Of a stretch of 53,708 nucleotides of DNA, positions 48,101-53,708 are shown one piece after another. The notes under the pieces were generated by a model. That model worked only from the letters and a program-made list of their open reading frames with translations, had not been told where the DNA came from and searched no databases. The position numbers and the translations under genes are program-made. Origin of the DNA: Bodo saltans (lineage: Eukaryota > Euglenozoa > Kinetoplastea > Eubodonida > Bodonidae); the NCBI GenBank assembly GCA_001460835.1, contig CYKH01001779.1, positions 1 through 53,708 on the forward strand, in the 5' to 3' direction. Position 1 is the first letter of the stretch. Each line of letters starts with the position of its first letter.

Positions 48101-48872
48101 CGTGCTCAATTTGCCTCCGAAGGATTCGCTAGAAGAGACGTTCGAATTTGTGTCAGACAAAAGTCTTTCATCTCTGCGTGTCAAGAGGCAGCCGGTCACC
48201 ACTGCGACGAAGGCCAAATGTGTCACGGTCTACTACGTCAAATTCTCTGCCCCAACTGAAGGGCCGTTCCTAAACCTTGCTGTCAAATTGCACGGACAGC
48301 ACGTTCTCAACAGTCCTTTGAGGATTCGTGTCCGTCCATCATCTTGCAGTCCCTCCCAAACAATCTGCACGTCAGCGTTCAATTGTGTTGTCGCCAAGGA
48401 AAAATCTCGCTTGACGTTTCAATTACGCGATCAGTTCGGCAGTGCTGTTCTCGCAACTCCGTCTAACCTGCAGGTCGATGGGCCTTCTATCAACAATCCA
48501 GACAGAGTTATGTTGGCCTCATGGGCTTCAAAAGTTCCTGGAGTTGTTTCTGTGCTATTCTCTGTCGAAAAAGAAGGTGCTGAGATCCCAGTTCCCATCA
48601 GGTTCCAGGTTGGTGGAGAGTCTCACGTTGTGGTGAAGACAGTTGAAGTGGTGTCGCCTGACATCTACAAGGCGATAATTGACATCAAAAAGGGCTCCAT
48701 AGAGGAAGCCAACAAAAACCCTAATGATGATCATTCGAAGAAAGGTCAAAGCAAGGCAAAGCTTTACTTCCGAGCCGCTGTTCGCAGCAGTGAAAGAGCC
48801 AAGAAACAGCGCGCATGTCGCCGAGTGGGCGGGGTGAAACATCGAAAGTTTCCCCCTTCCTCCGACAAATGA
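39111..48872 (+). CDS. Giant ankyrin-repeat protein with C-terminal filamin-like Ig domains
   Basis: 3253 residues, the largest gene in the window. Ankyrin repeats are clear in several blocks: nt ~39830-40100 (GRTPLHEYS, GNTALHLAAQSGHIDCATALLDNGA, QTPLHIAL), 40310-40720 (DTLLHVAAQSGREEMVKFL, SPLHLAASKGHTNIVRRL), 41250-41440, and 44390-45000 (GRTPLYYSLL, RTPLMIASRAGNAAAVANLL, YGNTALMFGA). Degenerate repeats fill much of the rest. Near residues 2960-3077 the sequence changes to a beta-rich domain ending in LNLAVKLHGQHVLNSPLRIRV, matching the end of a filamin/ABP280 Ig repeat. A second similar domain (about 3080-3190, with LTFQLRDQFGSAV) follows. The C-terminus is Lys/Arg-rich. It is likely a cytoskeletal or membrane-linked scaffold; partners are unknown. 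Confidence 0.85.
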   Translation: MHHPAPSNSKPKMLPKRLGQPTPLDAPVLCLIRTANATGTNLVATLHTTLETSLSDLRIKLHGIAAAARTRMPLESSADQNIPQATYLHSTPQVSKGTPVNYTSASDLDKVMTARLHAFDLTAPFRFVRLGGARTIPRAREAKLRLVDVLPIIHPAGLPQDPLWQCSPPYGTVVVKPKVDDSPVREAIVALFVAQGEFIDDMHSEKIIMERLLLQQQSYGRQTNVKQLSTVVHKWNANAKDFLGRTPLHEYSFEGNYAAVKYLVSLPFVRIEERDQQGNTALHLAAQSGHIDCATALLDNGAHILIMNHIKQTPLHIALYKRNDTLVDLLCRRLKQQGIPLKDLAPLTDLSGANPMKIFKDLAPPIEELILNGNVEELRAMTRHYLFGSVTKLVQPRRCFNNDTLLHVAAQSGREEMVKFLIDEVRWLSLVPSSAHDAFLDGSKRSPLHLAASKGHTNIVRRLIPVMAQLSATTDVTGCTPLMLALQHGNVLTAQFIVENFEDVGVNCVSRRGLTALHFAAMVGAVDVATRLISQFGAQVDAHHTSTVVAKRKMMTSSSRPTGDDRQELLRFLRLVRSKYSRGTSRRRLAPLPMYERTTRVLHGPTPLWCALASLPKEGPAVASLLLVHGAGSTFIDDSYLTHLLKFSLASKQWDISGALVRLMGTTAPTEGAILAFVCAEIPRFGSDCVRWLIDRKVGTDSVFNALKQVTKIGDIKTVKYLLDNGATLSNQSACELLATAVLHRHAACVEEYVRRGAPLTNVDEEKSPLLIAAKLGFETAVRGFAFAPSVSTFDAVNALVVLLRTATSTRAQIRRSNASAPLIDSWNAMGCSLLKRVLLTDAHVHPVELLHLSCAAGLFKVADLLVEKLAALPTDARVAIIRSTPSAALRPSVTITPKPLPGKKKSTSDSAKKRKPLYKPQLSFERFLYTAPSATTLEHRRVFRDAFSYLAQHGMRDLIESLIVDIRLSPWRNGDLRGWNAVDYALECGHYDTVVALVGSGVIPLRRHVSTASSKCGLFCAAASEAYARLKRSGDISSAATSLRTLLEVIAELGFVEVLNDILKQLCVTLRQSNLQQLPWVLAVVRAAVQHHQIGVLKLLVQQFVPDLGSPLSDGGEELLLSAVVSNAPQSMIHLLLCHRVPVHVPSPLSKSTQRLLKSKLRDGADGKTKLIAAAAAATLFAHDTLSKILVAAGAPTAVSADVSQDLVTMSVYSTKCDLTGANENTLFATLENLFALGCALPPLSTMKLAAEKGFTRVTRLLLVNVGIVDKLREDFEQCEEGVEESILYQLMVHGGTAADEILPHAIATVEPSQSNETDADDGATEPAGLAKLIEALKLACAKNPKSASTMLQRALLNGCIHTSIFLAMLGVGLTKMPSFLAWENRSSMPEGGGSLSKALARVLISASSSKREDAERSSDPRELLRVAAKVNNVQLVRLLLQANRVVDVVSEPLDVLVESAVSGAAQATLALGLREAEELSLSIAPSSTALVQAIICDTLSGRHAKGLSYSLLLGNIRRTSSSHVPVSLWKALSDSHQPLLSAVLRSRTLRRCLIVQQLAFTRITPITLAAALGDEQLLLDLVRAGASVTCQLSEMGLIGTSLGVQQNSCALFSSSGSKKWRQSNVDDGLRLEKAVAPSCPPLLSAVIDNSTIIEAQCRVSPIIVATRLFAMAHFSKRTSLVSRYISLLRTLIRRGALTRDVLHVVAIVVTRFQCWDLVTDVIEEGVRLSSVHESTDRFFQVLKLDDVPLLLRPIVGTSRHVLHTACRYATRDIIILLARHCVRQDVEGCRDGVGRTPLYYSLLNPSNIEALETLVALQVPATTLCDYTTRRTPLMIASRAGNAAAVANLLKFGHVDATDAYGNTALMFGATSGKQDVVELLLSGQADATTTNNRGLTATMLAAAAGLDHIALPMAQHFSRLASFLTSTTSLLHCAAMGGCQRVVDYILRTYDSLGIFQEDSCGLTPVYLAYAFGRGAILRQMLSELQHRTESAALALDEKLLNCDSRLHRYGWLSQAMTMGEALAQETKKRAKFSLAPFELICAPQSDRLRHRRSRLLWCAENRNVVGVRVLADLNVCDDCFAIHGAARRGSVDVIQLLIALRMSDPNQRDRRGFLPIEHAILAGHKETASFLMQQMRITVDTIHDSIHQSGTSVLHMIAMSGSHSLLGALVPMLLQQGAPADPKTSIRAATDSLAAEATLSALLAEDVEGRTPFEVAVLFGSAATTLRIAQAIQQVSALAVKDVTITIPSSLFELKPCISPSVRAALYDFFDVEEVFTQSIFAETFNGTRKRRYATGGDAGDRLLFGDIRMIGVATMKTDPFCASKLEQVYTVDRERQVLKQLISAMYLPFRLKFRPEGLKGLTSPEQVDVLQRLCTSTLLGKYLSLPPKLHPVGTLELESVQKRSEVGVALQGTTVVERFMCTKNAMHSIDLHSAIVDFHFIECRKELARTQTLLQEIVKSLRELSHPLLKSLVLRIDWNGLRLEGGVSNNNKSTGDEGAIVDPTESKNQLAIAVSSVRYLNNELLPELRLSLCGGAIHDLLLNVSAAELSTVDCTLDKYHSVTLRCYESLLDIPNAAKTDLVTTQGDAASVPPLFEGRDIVIPFIASSGLPFGASKKASQLHNAALVGLVRRATDPIEQIVKKDVVLLGVQRLRDSFIQTVHELLMSSAASAPSSPLRFKLEIEGVEMDELPLELLQQLLSDTIEALRTILGVRSSGSISDAKSKQKKYNGPSSWKYLTSAHLVAQSVANGVNAVTVLFSNRRAHIVRRNASRLMLCFTPTVAPCRHEIEQCIRADTIEMELEKLKELIPQTVHDMSQRLNTYLPTTSLVVDLPSLTDLPSDDDVLAALALLNHDRSAVILQELIRGISVGWDTKLGSLVRRHVRTLTVTLQRSGSNATVSLLQNGNLVIHYPLQCVEYARGRPHNISTWAVPSSQQIASLLLLQLSSLHPEVKTLVDLTKGYACWCNVTGAHTRRVIAGDVRCGFTITVRNVLNLPPKDSLEETFEFVSDKSLSSLRVKRQPVTTATKAKCVTVYYVKFSAPTEGPFLNLAVKLHGQHVLNSPLRIRVRPSSCSPSQTICTSAFNCVVAKEKSRLTFQLRDQFGSAVLATPSNLQVDGPSINNPDRVMLASWASKVPGVVSVLFSVEKEGAEIPVPIRFQVGGESHVVVKTVEVVSPDIYKAIIDIKKGSIEEANKNPNDDHSKKGQSKAKLYFRAAVRSSERAKKQRACRRVGGVKHRKFPPSSDK

Positions 48873-49035
48873 TTTTTTTTTAGATGAATCTGGTGTGTCC
48901 TTTGATCGAAAAAGGGACGTATAGAAATACAACAAGAATTGCTCGTTTAGAATACGCGAATTGTTTTTTTCGAACAGAAACGAAGTGATTGTATCAAGTG
49001 GATAGAATTTCGATGGTTTGGTGATCATCAATACT

Positions 49036-49054
49036 TATTGCTCCCTTTCTAAAG
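49036..49054 (+). promoter_or_regulatory. Trans-splice acceptor (pyrimidine tract + AG)
   Basis: TATTGCTCCCTTTCTAAAG with AG at 49053-49054, 29 bases before ATG 49084. It argues against the upstream in-frame codons from 49018. Confidence 0.5.
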
Positions 49055-49083
49055 AACACGAGAAGTTGCATCACACCTCAATA

Positions 49084-49761
49084 ATGTCCGCTCCTCCAAG
49101 GAAGCCAAAACTTTGCCTTGCTACAAGTGCAAAAGTTGGAGCTGAAGCCGACCTACTGAACGTTGTCGAGCAGGCCCTTCGAGGCGGCCTCGATGCGGTG
49201 CGATTGACCGATGTTGCGTTGGACCGTGAAGCATACTGCCGCTTGGCTCGAAAAATTCGAGAGTTGTGTGCCAAGTACGACGCAAAGCTGGTCATTCACA
49301 ATCGTGTGGAATGCGCCGCTGAAGTTGCTCCTGATGGCATTGAGTTGACCATGGTCGACAACCCAGCTGCGAATGAGGCGTCTGTACAAGCAGCCCGGGC
49401 TGCTGTGTCGAAGGACTGCTTAGTGGGAATGTCATGCCCTTTGTCGGTCGCGGTTCAGCGGCTTCCAACGAGCATCGATTTTGTTGGTGTCGGTCCGCTG
49501 TTTCCTGACTCTGATCGTCTCCCGGCAAGCGCTGCATTTCTCACGCTGCAACAACTCGGAGAGTTCGTCAAAGCCTCCAAAGTTCGTCGTGTTGCTGCTT
49601 TTGGCGAACTGAATCGACGAAATATTTCTCAAGTGCTATCATCCGGCGTGGAAGTGGTTGTCGTAAGTCGAGAAATTCTTGCTAGTGGCGACCCTCAAGG
49701 TGCAACCAGAGGATTGAAGAGGTTTTTGGAAGAGGTTTCTCGTGGGAAAAGCAAGCTGTAA
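49084..49761 (+). CDS. ThiE/TenI-fold protein (thiamine phosphate synthase-like), active site degenerate
   Basis: 225 residues following the thiamine-phosphate-synthase TIM-barrel from end to end: LLNVVEQALRGGLDAVRL, AKYDAKLVIHNRVECA, DFVGVGPLFPDSDR, and VVVVSREILASGDPQGATRGLKRFL. ThiE joins the thiazole and pyrimidine phosphates to make thiamine phosphate. The motifs that hold substrate are altered: VRLTDV (39-44) for QLRxK, HN (72-73) for ND, GIELTM (85-90) for GVHLGQ, DSDR (142-145) for TxTK, and FGEL (173-176) for IGGI. It may therefore be a TenI-like or non-thiamine relative rather than a working synthase. ATG 49084 is the first ATG after the acceptor at 49053-49054. Confidence 0.75.
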   Translation: MSAPPRKPKLCLATSAKVGAEADLLNVVEQALRGGLDAVRLTDVALDREAYCRLARKIRELCAKYDAKLVIHNRVECAAEVAPDGIELTMVDNPAANEASVQAARAAVSKDCLVGMSCPLSVAVQRLPTSIDFVGVGPLFPDSDRLPASAAFLTLQQLGEFVKASKVRRVAAFGELNRRNISQVLSSGVEVVVVSREILASGDPQGATRGLKRFLEEVSRGKSKL

Positions 49762-50195
49762 GGTTTCTTTGGTACAAAGACAAGACGTGAGCGCACACGC
49801 ACTTGATCACTGCAGTGGAACCTTGTGCACTGAACGAAAGGAACTCAGTCACTGCATCAATTCCACAGCTACTCGCACAACCAAATAATATCATCCTTGT
49901 TTCTTTTTCTGGTGTCGGGGGCTCCTGCGAGCACTGCCAACCTGTACGCGTGTGTGACTTCTGTCTATTCCGATCGCTTCGCATCCCCTCATCGTTGCGT
50001 TCGCAAATTGATTCACCTTTTGGGCATTCTGAACAACGAATTGGCCTGTTGCGCATGTGCCATGTTAGATGGTTATTTTCTACAAATGGATTGCTTTTTA
50101 AAAAAGGAGAAGCGTCAAACGTATATTTTCTTCACTAGAAATTTAGTCAACGTCGCGCTCCCCCCGCGGTAGGAAGCACTCTTGTGGTGGTACAA
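49762..50195 (+). other. Intergenic spacer (434 bp)
   Basis: No gene seen. Acceptor-like AGs lie at 50137-50138 (after TATTTTCTTCACT) and 50145-50146, just before the K+ channel gene. Confidence 0.6.
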
Positions 50196-52346
50196 ATGTT
50201 CATTGAGGAACCACCAACCTCTGCGAGGAGGGGTTCTTCCGCGGGGCCTTTGCGCAGAAAACGGAGCAACTCCCAAACAGGCGGTGGGAGCATCGCAGGT
50301 AGCAGCACAGGTGGCCCAGTAGCGAACCCCTTTGAAACGGAGATGCAAGCGATTGAAGCCAATCCAGGTTGGTTCTTCGCGGCAGAAGACTCGGACGACG
50401 CCTTCATGGACAAAGACGAAGTGTACCGCATCTTGGACGGCGAGCACCTCACGTGGAAGCGAAGGTTTCAATACATTTTCGATGGAGTTCCACACAGAAG
50501 AGATGGCACATTACATTTCGTCATCAACTTTGTTAGTATTGTTGCCATCGTTGTGTCATGCGTCACATTCTGTGTGTTGACACTTCCCCAAAATGTCAAT
50601 ACCAGATCTGAAGCCGGTGTCGACTATGATGTTTGGTTCATCATCGACACTGCATGTGTTGCAATCTTTGTGGTAGAGATTCTTATTCGAATTTGGGCTC
50701 GCAAGGGTTGGAAAGAGATGATCGACGTGTTCTTCGTGATCGACGTCATCACAGTCGTTGGCTTCGTTGCCGACGTGTTACTTGATCAGTTTTCGACAAA
50801 CGCAGGTGGCGTAGCAGTAGTGAGGCTTTTGAGACTATTTCGTGTATTTCGTGTGTTCAAGTTGTCACGGCACTCGAAGTCGCTTCAGCTTGTAGTAATT
50901 GTGCTAAGAAAGAGCGCCGCTGGCCTCACTGTTCTCACGCTCCCACTACTGATTGCAGTGCTGTGCTTCAGTAGCGTGATTTACTTTTTTGAAGTTCTTG
51001 GCGCGACGTGGAACCCAGGACCTCGGTTGTGGCTAGATAGCAATGGCCTTCCTACGAAATTTCAGTCGATCCCAGACGCCATTTGGTTTACCATGTCCAC
51101 CGTGACGACCGTTGGATTCGGTGATATTGTGCCCAAGTCTATTCCTGGTATGGTGGTTGCAGTCATTGCCAGCTTTTTTGGTATCCTAATATTGTCGTTT
51201 CCCAATATTGTGCTTGGTGGCAACCTTCAGTACGCATTCCGAACATTCTATCAACTCCGTGCGCGACGCACACTTGGCCGACAATTTCGTAAAGTGTATT
51301 TTATGATAGTATTCTGCCGTGAGCTTCAAAGGCTAGCTGAGCAGCGTGCGTCAATGCGGGAATATGAACTTCCACAAGAGATCGACGTCGCATCGTCGCC
51401 GCCTGTCACAGTTGCTCCAGAGTTCGTCGTTGCGTTTGACACCGCTGCCGATGTCAAATCGAACTCTGTCTCATCAGGTGGACTCCGCGTTGGTCGAGTG
51501 AATTCGCAAATCGGACTACTCTCTGTCTCCACTGGCGCATCACCACCAGGTGCGCCTGGTTCAAGCAAATTGCCGAAAACAAGCGTCAACTTCATCGCCG
51601 GCAAGCAAGAACTTGATTTCTTTCGCCGAGATGATGTTCCAAGTATCACAAACGATAATATTCGGCAATGGCGGCTCGAGAATATTTTAGGCGTTCGTTT
51701 GCTGCAACGGTTGCTTGAGCTTTGCAGTGGAGTGGGTACCGTGCAGGAACTGCACCACTGCTGTGCCAAGCGTGGTGAGACCATACGATCGACAGACATT
51801 GCTACCGCCGCCTTGTACCTGATGGAGGCGGAGTTCCTTCAAGTTTTTGTGTTTCGTCGTGGCGCAACAAACATGCTTTTGTCGCTGACACAAAAAGCTT
51901 GCCAGGAGCTGATGCTGCACTCCGAAGAAGGTCAAGTAGATTGCATTCGCAGCATCGATGTTGCTCGCATTTTGTGGAAACGAACAGTCGCAGCCCTTCC
52001 TCAGTATTCCTTGCACTTGTTGATCCCTCTGTATCGCATTTGGGCGGCTACCGAAAAGGTTGTCGACAACAAAGAGCATACGCTGAACATGGATGCCAAG
52101 ATTACCTTCTGGAAGATGTCTGGAAGTAGCAATAGCATCGGTGGTGGTGTTGCTGGAGGCGCCGCTATGCGCCGCCCTTCCTCTCTGCCGTTACCGCTAT
52201 CACGGCCGTCGAACGTAGAAATTGAAACTGCAAAATTAGCGTTGCAAATGGTAGTGGATAAGCAGCGCAGGAGGATCGCAGATTTGGAGCAAGAGATTAC
52301 TCAAGCTGCGCAAGACAAAAACTTTCCCCCAATCAAAATGGAATGA
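50196..52346 (+). CDS. Voltage-gated potassium channel (six-TM, Kv-type)
   Basis: 716 residues. After a ~100-residue Ser/Gly-rich and acidic N-terminus come S1 (about 108-132), S2 (147-167), S3 (175-197), S4 (208-226), S5 (240-265), the pore helix, filter and S6 (about 318-342). S4 has Arg/Lys at every third position (RLLRLFRVFRVFK), the voltage-sensor signature. The selectivity filter is TVGFGD at 305-310, with GFG in place of the common GYG, which still conducts K+ in known channels. S6 carries SFPNIVLGGN near its inner end. The C-terminal ~340 residues are a helical region of no recognised family, ending in a coiled coil (about 680-712) that may help tetramerisation. No cyclic-nucleotide or PAS domain is evident. 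The first ATG after acceptors at 50137-50146 was chosen; a GTG lies in frame upstream. Confidence 0.9.
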   Translation: MFIEEPPTSARRGSSAGPLRRKRSNSQTGGGSIAGSSTGGPVANPFETEMQAIEANPGWFFAAEDSDDAFMDKDEVYRILDGEHLTWKRRFQYIFDGVPHRRDGTLHFVINFVSIVAIVVSCVTFCVLTLPQNVNTRSEAGVDYDVWFIIDTACVAIFVVEILIRIWARKGWKEMIDVFFVIDVITVVGFVADVLLDQFSTNAGGVAVVRLLRLFRVFRVFKLSRHSKSLQLVVIVLRKSAAGLTVLTLPLLIAVLCFSSVIYFFEVLGATWNPGPRLWLDSNGLPTKFQSIPDAIWFTMSTVTTVGFGDIVPKSIPGMVVAVIASFFGILILSFPNIVLGGNLQYAFRTFYQLRARRTLGRQFRKVYFMIVFCRELQRLAEQRASMREYELPQEIDVASSPPVTVAPEFVVAFDTAADVKSNSVSSGGLRVGRVNSQIGLLSVSTGASPPGAPGSSKLPKTSVNFIAGKQELDFFRRDDVPSITNDNIRQWRLENILGVRLLQRLLELCSGVGTVQELHHCCAKRGETIRSTDIATAALYLMEAEFLQVFVFRRGATNMLLSLTQKACQELMLHSEEGQVDCIRSIDVARILWKRTVAALPQYSLHLLIPLYRIWAATEKVVDNKEHTLNMDAKITFWKMSGSSNSIGGGVAGGAAMRRPSSLPLPLSRPSNVEIETAKLALQMVVDKQRRRIADLEQEITQAAQDKNFPPIKME

Positions 52347-53034
52347 TTACTCTCCTATCTACCAAAACGCTCACAACACGTCAACTCAACATCGACAGGA
52401 CACTTTTTTTGAAAAAAAACAATGAAAGGACGTTTGATTGCCAAGGAGGAGCGCAACAAATCTAAATCTGCTACCGATGACGATACTCCCCTCGCAGTCT
52501 AACATATCTGATCGTGTGAAAATGCCTTTTTTTGAGCGTGCCATTTTATTCCCCTGCATCGTGAAACTTTGTTTGCGGTTCGTGCGCATACTTTTCTCAA
52601 GCTTGTGATGAGCAGCGAGAGTGCAAAAGAATCTCGTCTGTCAAAAGAATCAAAAATCGCACCAGGCCAGACCGAAGCGCTGGTTACTTTGTGTGTTGTG
52701 TGTGTGTGTTCTTTTTGTGTGACTTGTATCCTTTGCTGAAAGATGATTGTTGGCATTCCAGCAGCTACTCTCACAGGCAATCCTTGTGTATGTGCAGCAG
52801 TGGCGTGCCATTACCCATCCTCCTCATGATTTGCACAAATTTTATTGCCCCACGGCGACAATCCCCCGTTGTCGTTGGGATTGTACAGTCTTCTGGCAGA
52901 TACTCTGCACTTCCCTTGTGCCAAGTCTGGTGGCCCGAGAACAGCGTGACGAGACGATGAGTTATTCCATGAATCTTGCTACTGTTCCCTCTTTGTGTTC
53001 TCCGTATTCATTATCACAAGAATAACAAAGTAAA
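52347..53034 (+). other. Intergenic spacer (688 bp)
   Basis: No gene seen; short open frames have no recognisable domain. It includes the GT-rich run at 52689-52710 and an acceptor-like AG at 53019-53020 just before eL32. Confidence 0.6.
52689..52710 (+). repeat. GT microsatellite
   Basis: An almost pure GT dinucleotide run (TTGTGTGTTGTGTGTGTGTG) in the spacer upstream of eL32. Confidence 0.8.
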
Positions 53035-53430
53035 ATGGTGAAGCCCGTCGTCCCCAAGCGCATCGTGAAGAAGCGCACCAAGAAGTTCACCCGCCACCAG
53101 TGCGAGCTGTTCAAGCAGATCGGCACCAGCTGGCGCAAGCCCCGCGGTATCGATTCCCCCGTCCGCCGTCGCTATAAGGGACAGAAGGCCATGCCCAACA
53201 AGGGTTATGGTAGCGACCGCACGACGAAGTTCATCAACCCCTCCGGTTTCAAGCACTTCCCCGTGAACAACGTCCAGGACCTCTACATGCTGCTCATGCA
53301 GAACCGCAAGTACGCTGGCGTCATTAGCCACACCGTCGGTGCCAAGAGCCGCAAGGCCATCGTCCGCAAGGCCCAGGAGCTCGACATCCGTCTCGTCAAC
53401 GGTAACGCCAAGCTGCGCAAGCTCGAGTAG
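53035..53430 (+). CDS. RPL32: 60S ribosomal protein eL32
   Basis: 131 residues matching eL32 over its whole length: VPKRIVKKRTKKFTRHQ, SWRKPRGIDSPVRRRYKGQ, MPNKGYGSDRTTK and the SGFKHFPVNNVQDL region. It is a structural protein of the large ribosomal subunit. Third codon positions are nearly all G or C, as in eS6 and R2. ATG 53035 is the first ATG after the AG at 53019-53020. A second copy begins about 600 bases downstream, so the gene is at least a tandem pair. Confidence 0.97.
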   Translation: MVKPVVPKRIVKKRTKKFTRHQCELFKQIGTSWRKPRGIDSPVRRRYKGQKAMPNKGYGSDRTTKFINPSGFKHFPVNNVQDLYMLLMQNRKYAGVISHTVGAKSRKAIVRKAQELDIRLVNGNAKLRKLE

Positions 53431-53635
53431 GTCCGTACGTTGAGGGCGACATGCGTTAACTAAATGACTCATGTGACCTCCTCTTCCGTGACGTGAAAAG
53501 TGAAACTCTAATACCCTCCCGTTTATGGGCTGGTACGAAAATGGCCTGTCAAACTGCAATTTTGAAATGATCACATTGAAGTTTCTTTTTTTGTGTGTTT
53601 TTGTCACTTCACATAGATTTCTCAGGAACTTCAAG

Positions 53636-53708
53636 ATGGTGAAGCCCGTCGTCCCCAAGCGCATCGTGAAGAAGCGCACCAAGAAGTTCCCCCGCCACCA
53701 GTGCGAGC
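53636..53708 (+). CDS. RPL32: Second eL32 copy, 5' end only (cut by window edge)
   Basis: 73 bases from ATG 53636 match the first eL32 gene except at 53690, where ACC becomes CCC, changing Thr19 to Pro. The coding frame is otherwise identical up to the window end. It is preceded by its own pyrimidine tract and acceptor (TTTTTTTGTGTGTTTTTG, AG at 53615-53616, and a second AG at 53624-53625), a separate leader from that of the first copy. Confidence 0.9.
   Translation, partial: MVKPVVPKRIVKKRTKKFPRHQCE

Noticed and set aside
1-53708. CRISPR arrays, insertion sequences, transposon terminal repeats, tRNA or rRNA genes
   Set aside because: I looked for regularly spaced repeats, transposase or reverse-transcriptase motifs and tRNA boxes and saw none; a covariance-model scan (tRNAscan/Infernal) would be the decisive test.

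Overview
The window looks like part of a kinetoplastid nuclear chromosome, most likely from a free-living bodonid such as Bodo saltans. That identification is inferred from layout and protein families, not from a database search. Every supported gene lies on the + strand, none needs an intron, most spacers are 0.15-0.6 kb, and most genes follow a pyrimidine tract and an AG a short way upstream of the first in-frame ATG. This is the expected signature of polycistronic transcription with spliced-leader trans-splicing. Highly expressed genes (ribonucleotide reductase R2, ribosomal protein eL32) appear as near-identical tandem copies.

Layout, left to right. 1-623: 3' end of a coiled-coil protein cut by the window edge. 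945-1658: ATP11-type F1-ATPase assembly factor. 1849-2535: LOG-family (lysine-decarboxylase-like) protein. 2726-3700: FAF2/UBXD8-like UAS-UBX protein. 4000-7473: SPX-EXS (XPR1-like) membrane protein. 7668-8648: leucine-rich-repeat protein with Cys pairs. 8854-10551: chymotrypsin-fold protein with a His/Asp/Cys triad. 10864-15693: TPR-CHAT protein whose frame is broken by three tandem duplications. 15694-17088: a long gene-free spacer. 17089-18327: CCCH zinc-finger protein. 18898-22533: large unidentified protein. 22703-25384: UTP6-like U3 snoRNP protein. 25656-27914: unidentified helical protein. 28106-29317: ribonucleotide reductase R2, then the start of a second R2 copy that runs into a 300-base N gap (29936-30235). 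30798-31592: ribosomal protein eS6. 31767-32885: complex I NDUFA9-like subunit. 33339-38690: giant multi-EF-hand protein. 39111-48872: giant ankyrin protein ending in filamin-like Ig domains. 49084-49761: degenerate ThiE/TenI-fold protein. 50196-52346: voltage-gated K+ channel. 53035-53430: ribosomal protein eL32. 53636-end: start of a second eL32 copy.

In a kinetoplastid transcription unit neighbours are co-transcribed but need not share a pathway, and most genes here are an ordinary mixture of mitochondrial, ribosomal, membrane and signalling functions. The section most worth a second look is 8.8-15.7 kb. There a trypsin-fold protein with a viral-3C-style Cys nucleophile sits next to a TPR-CHAT (caspase/separase-like) protein. 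The CHAT domain appears to have lost its His/Cys dyad. The three duplications in that gene (193/190, 52 and 31 bp) are each one more than a multiple of three. The longest pair differs only by synonymous changes and one whole-codon indel, which is what two alleles wrongly joined in an assembly would look like.
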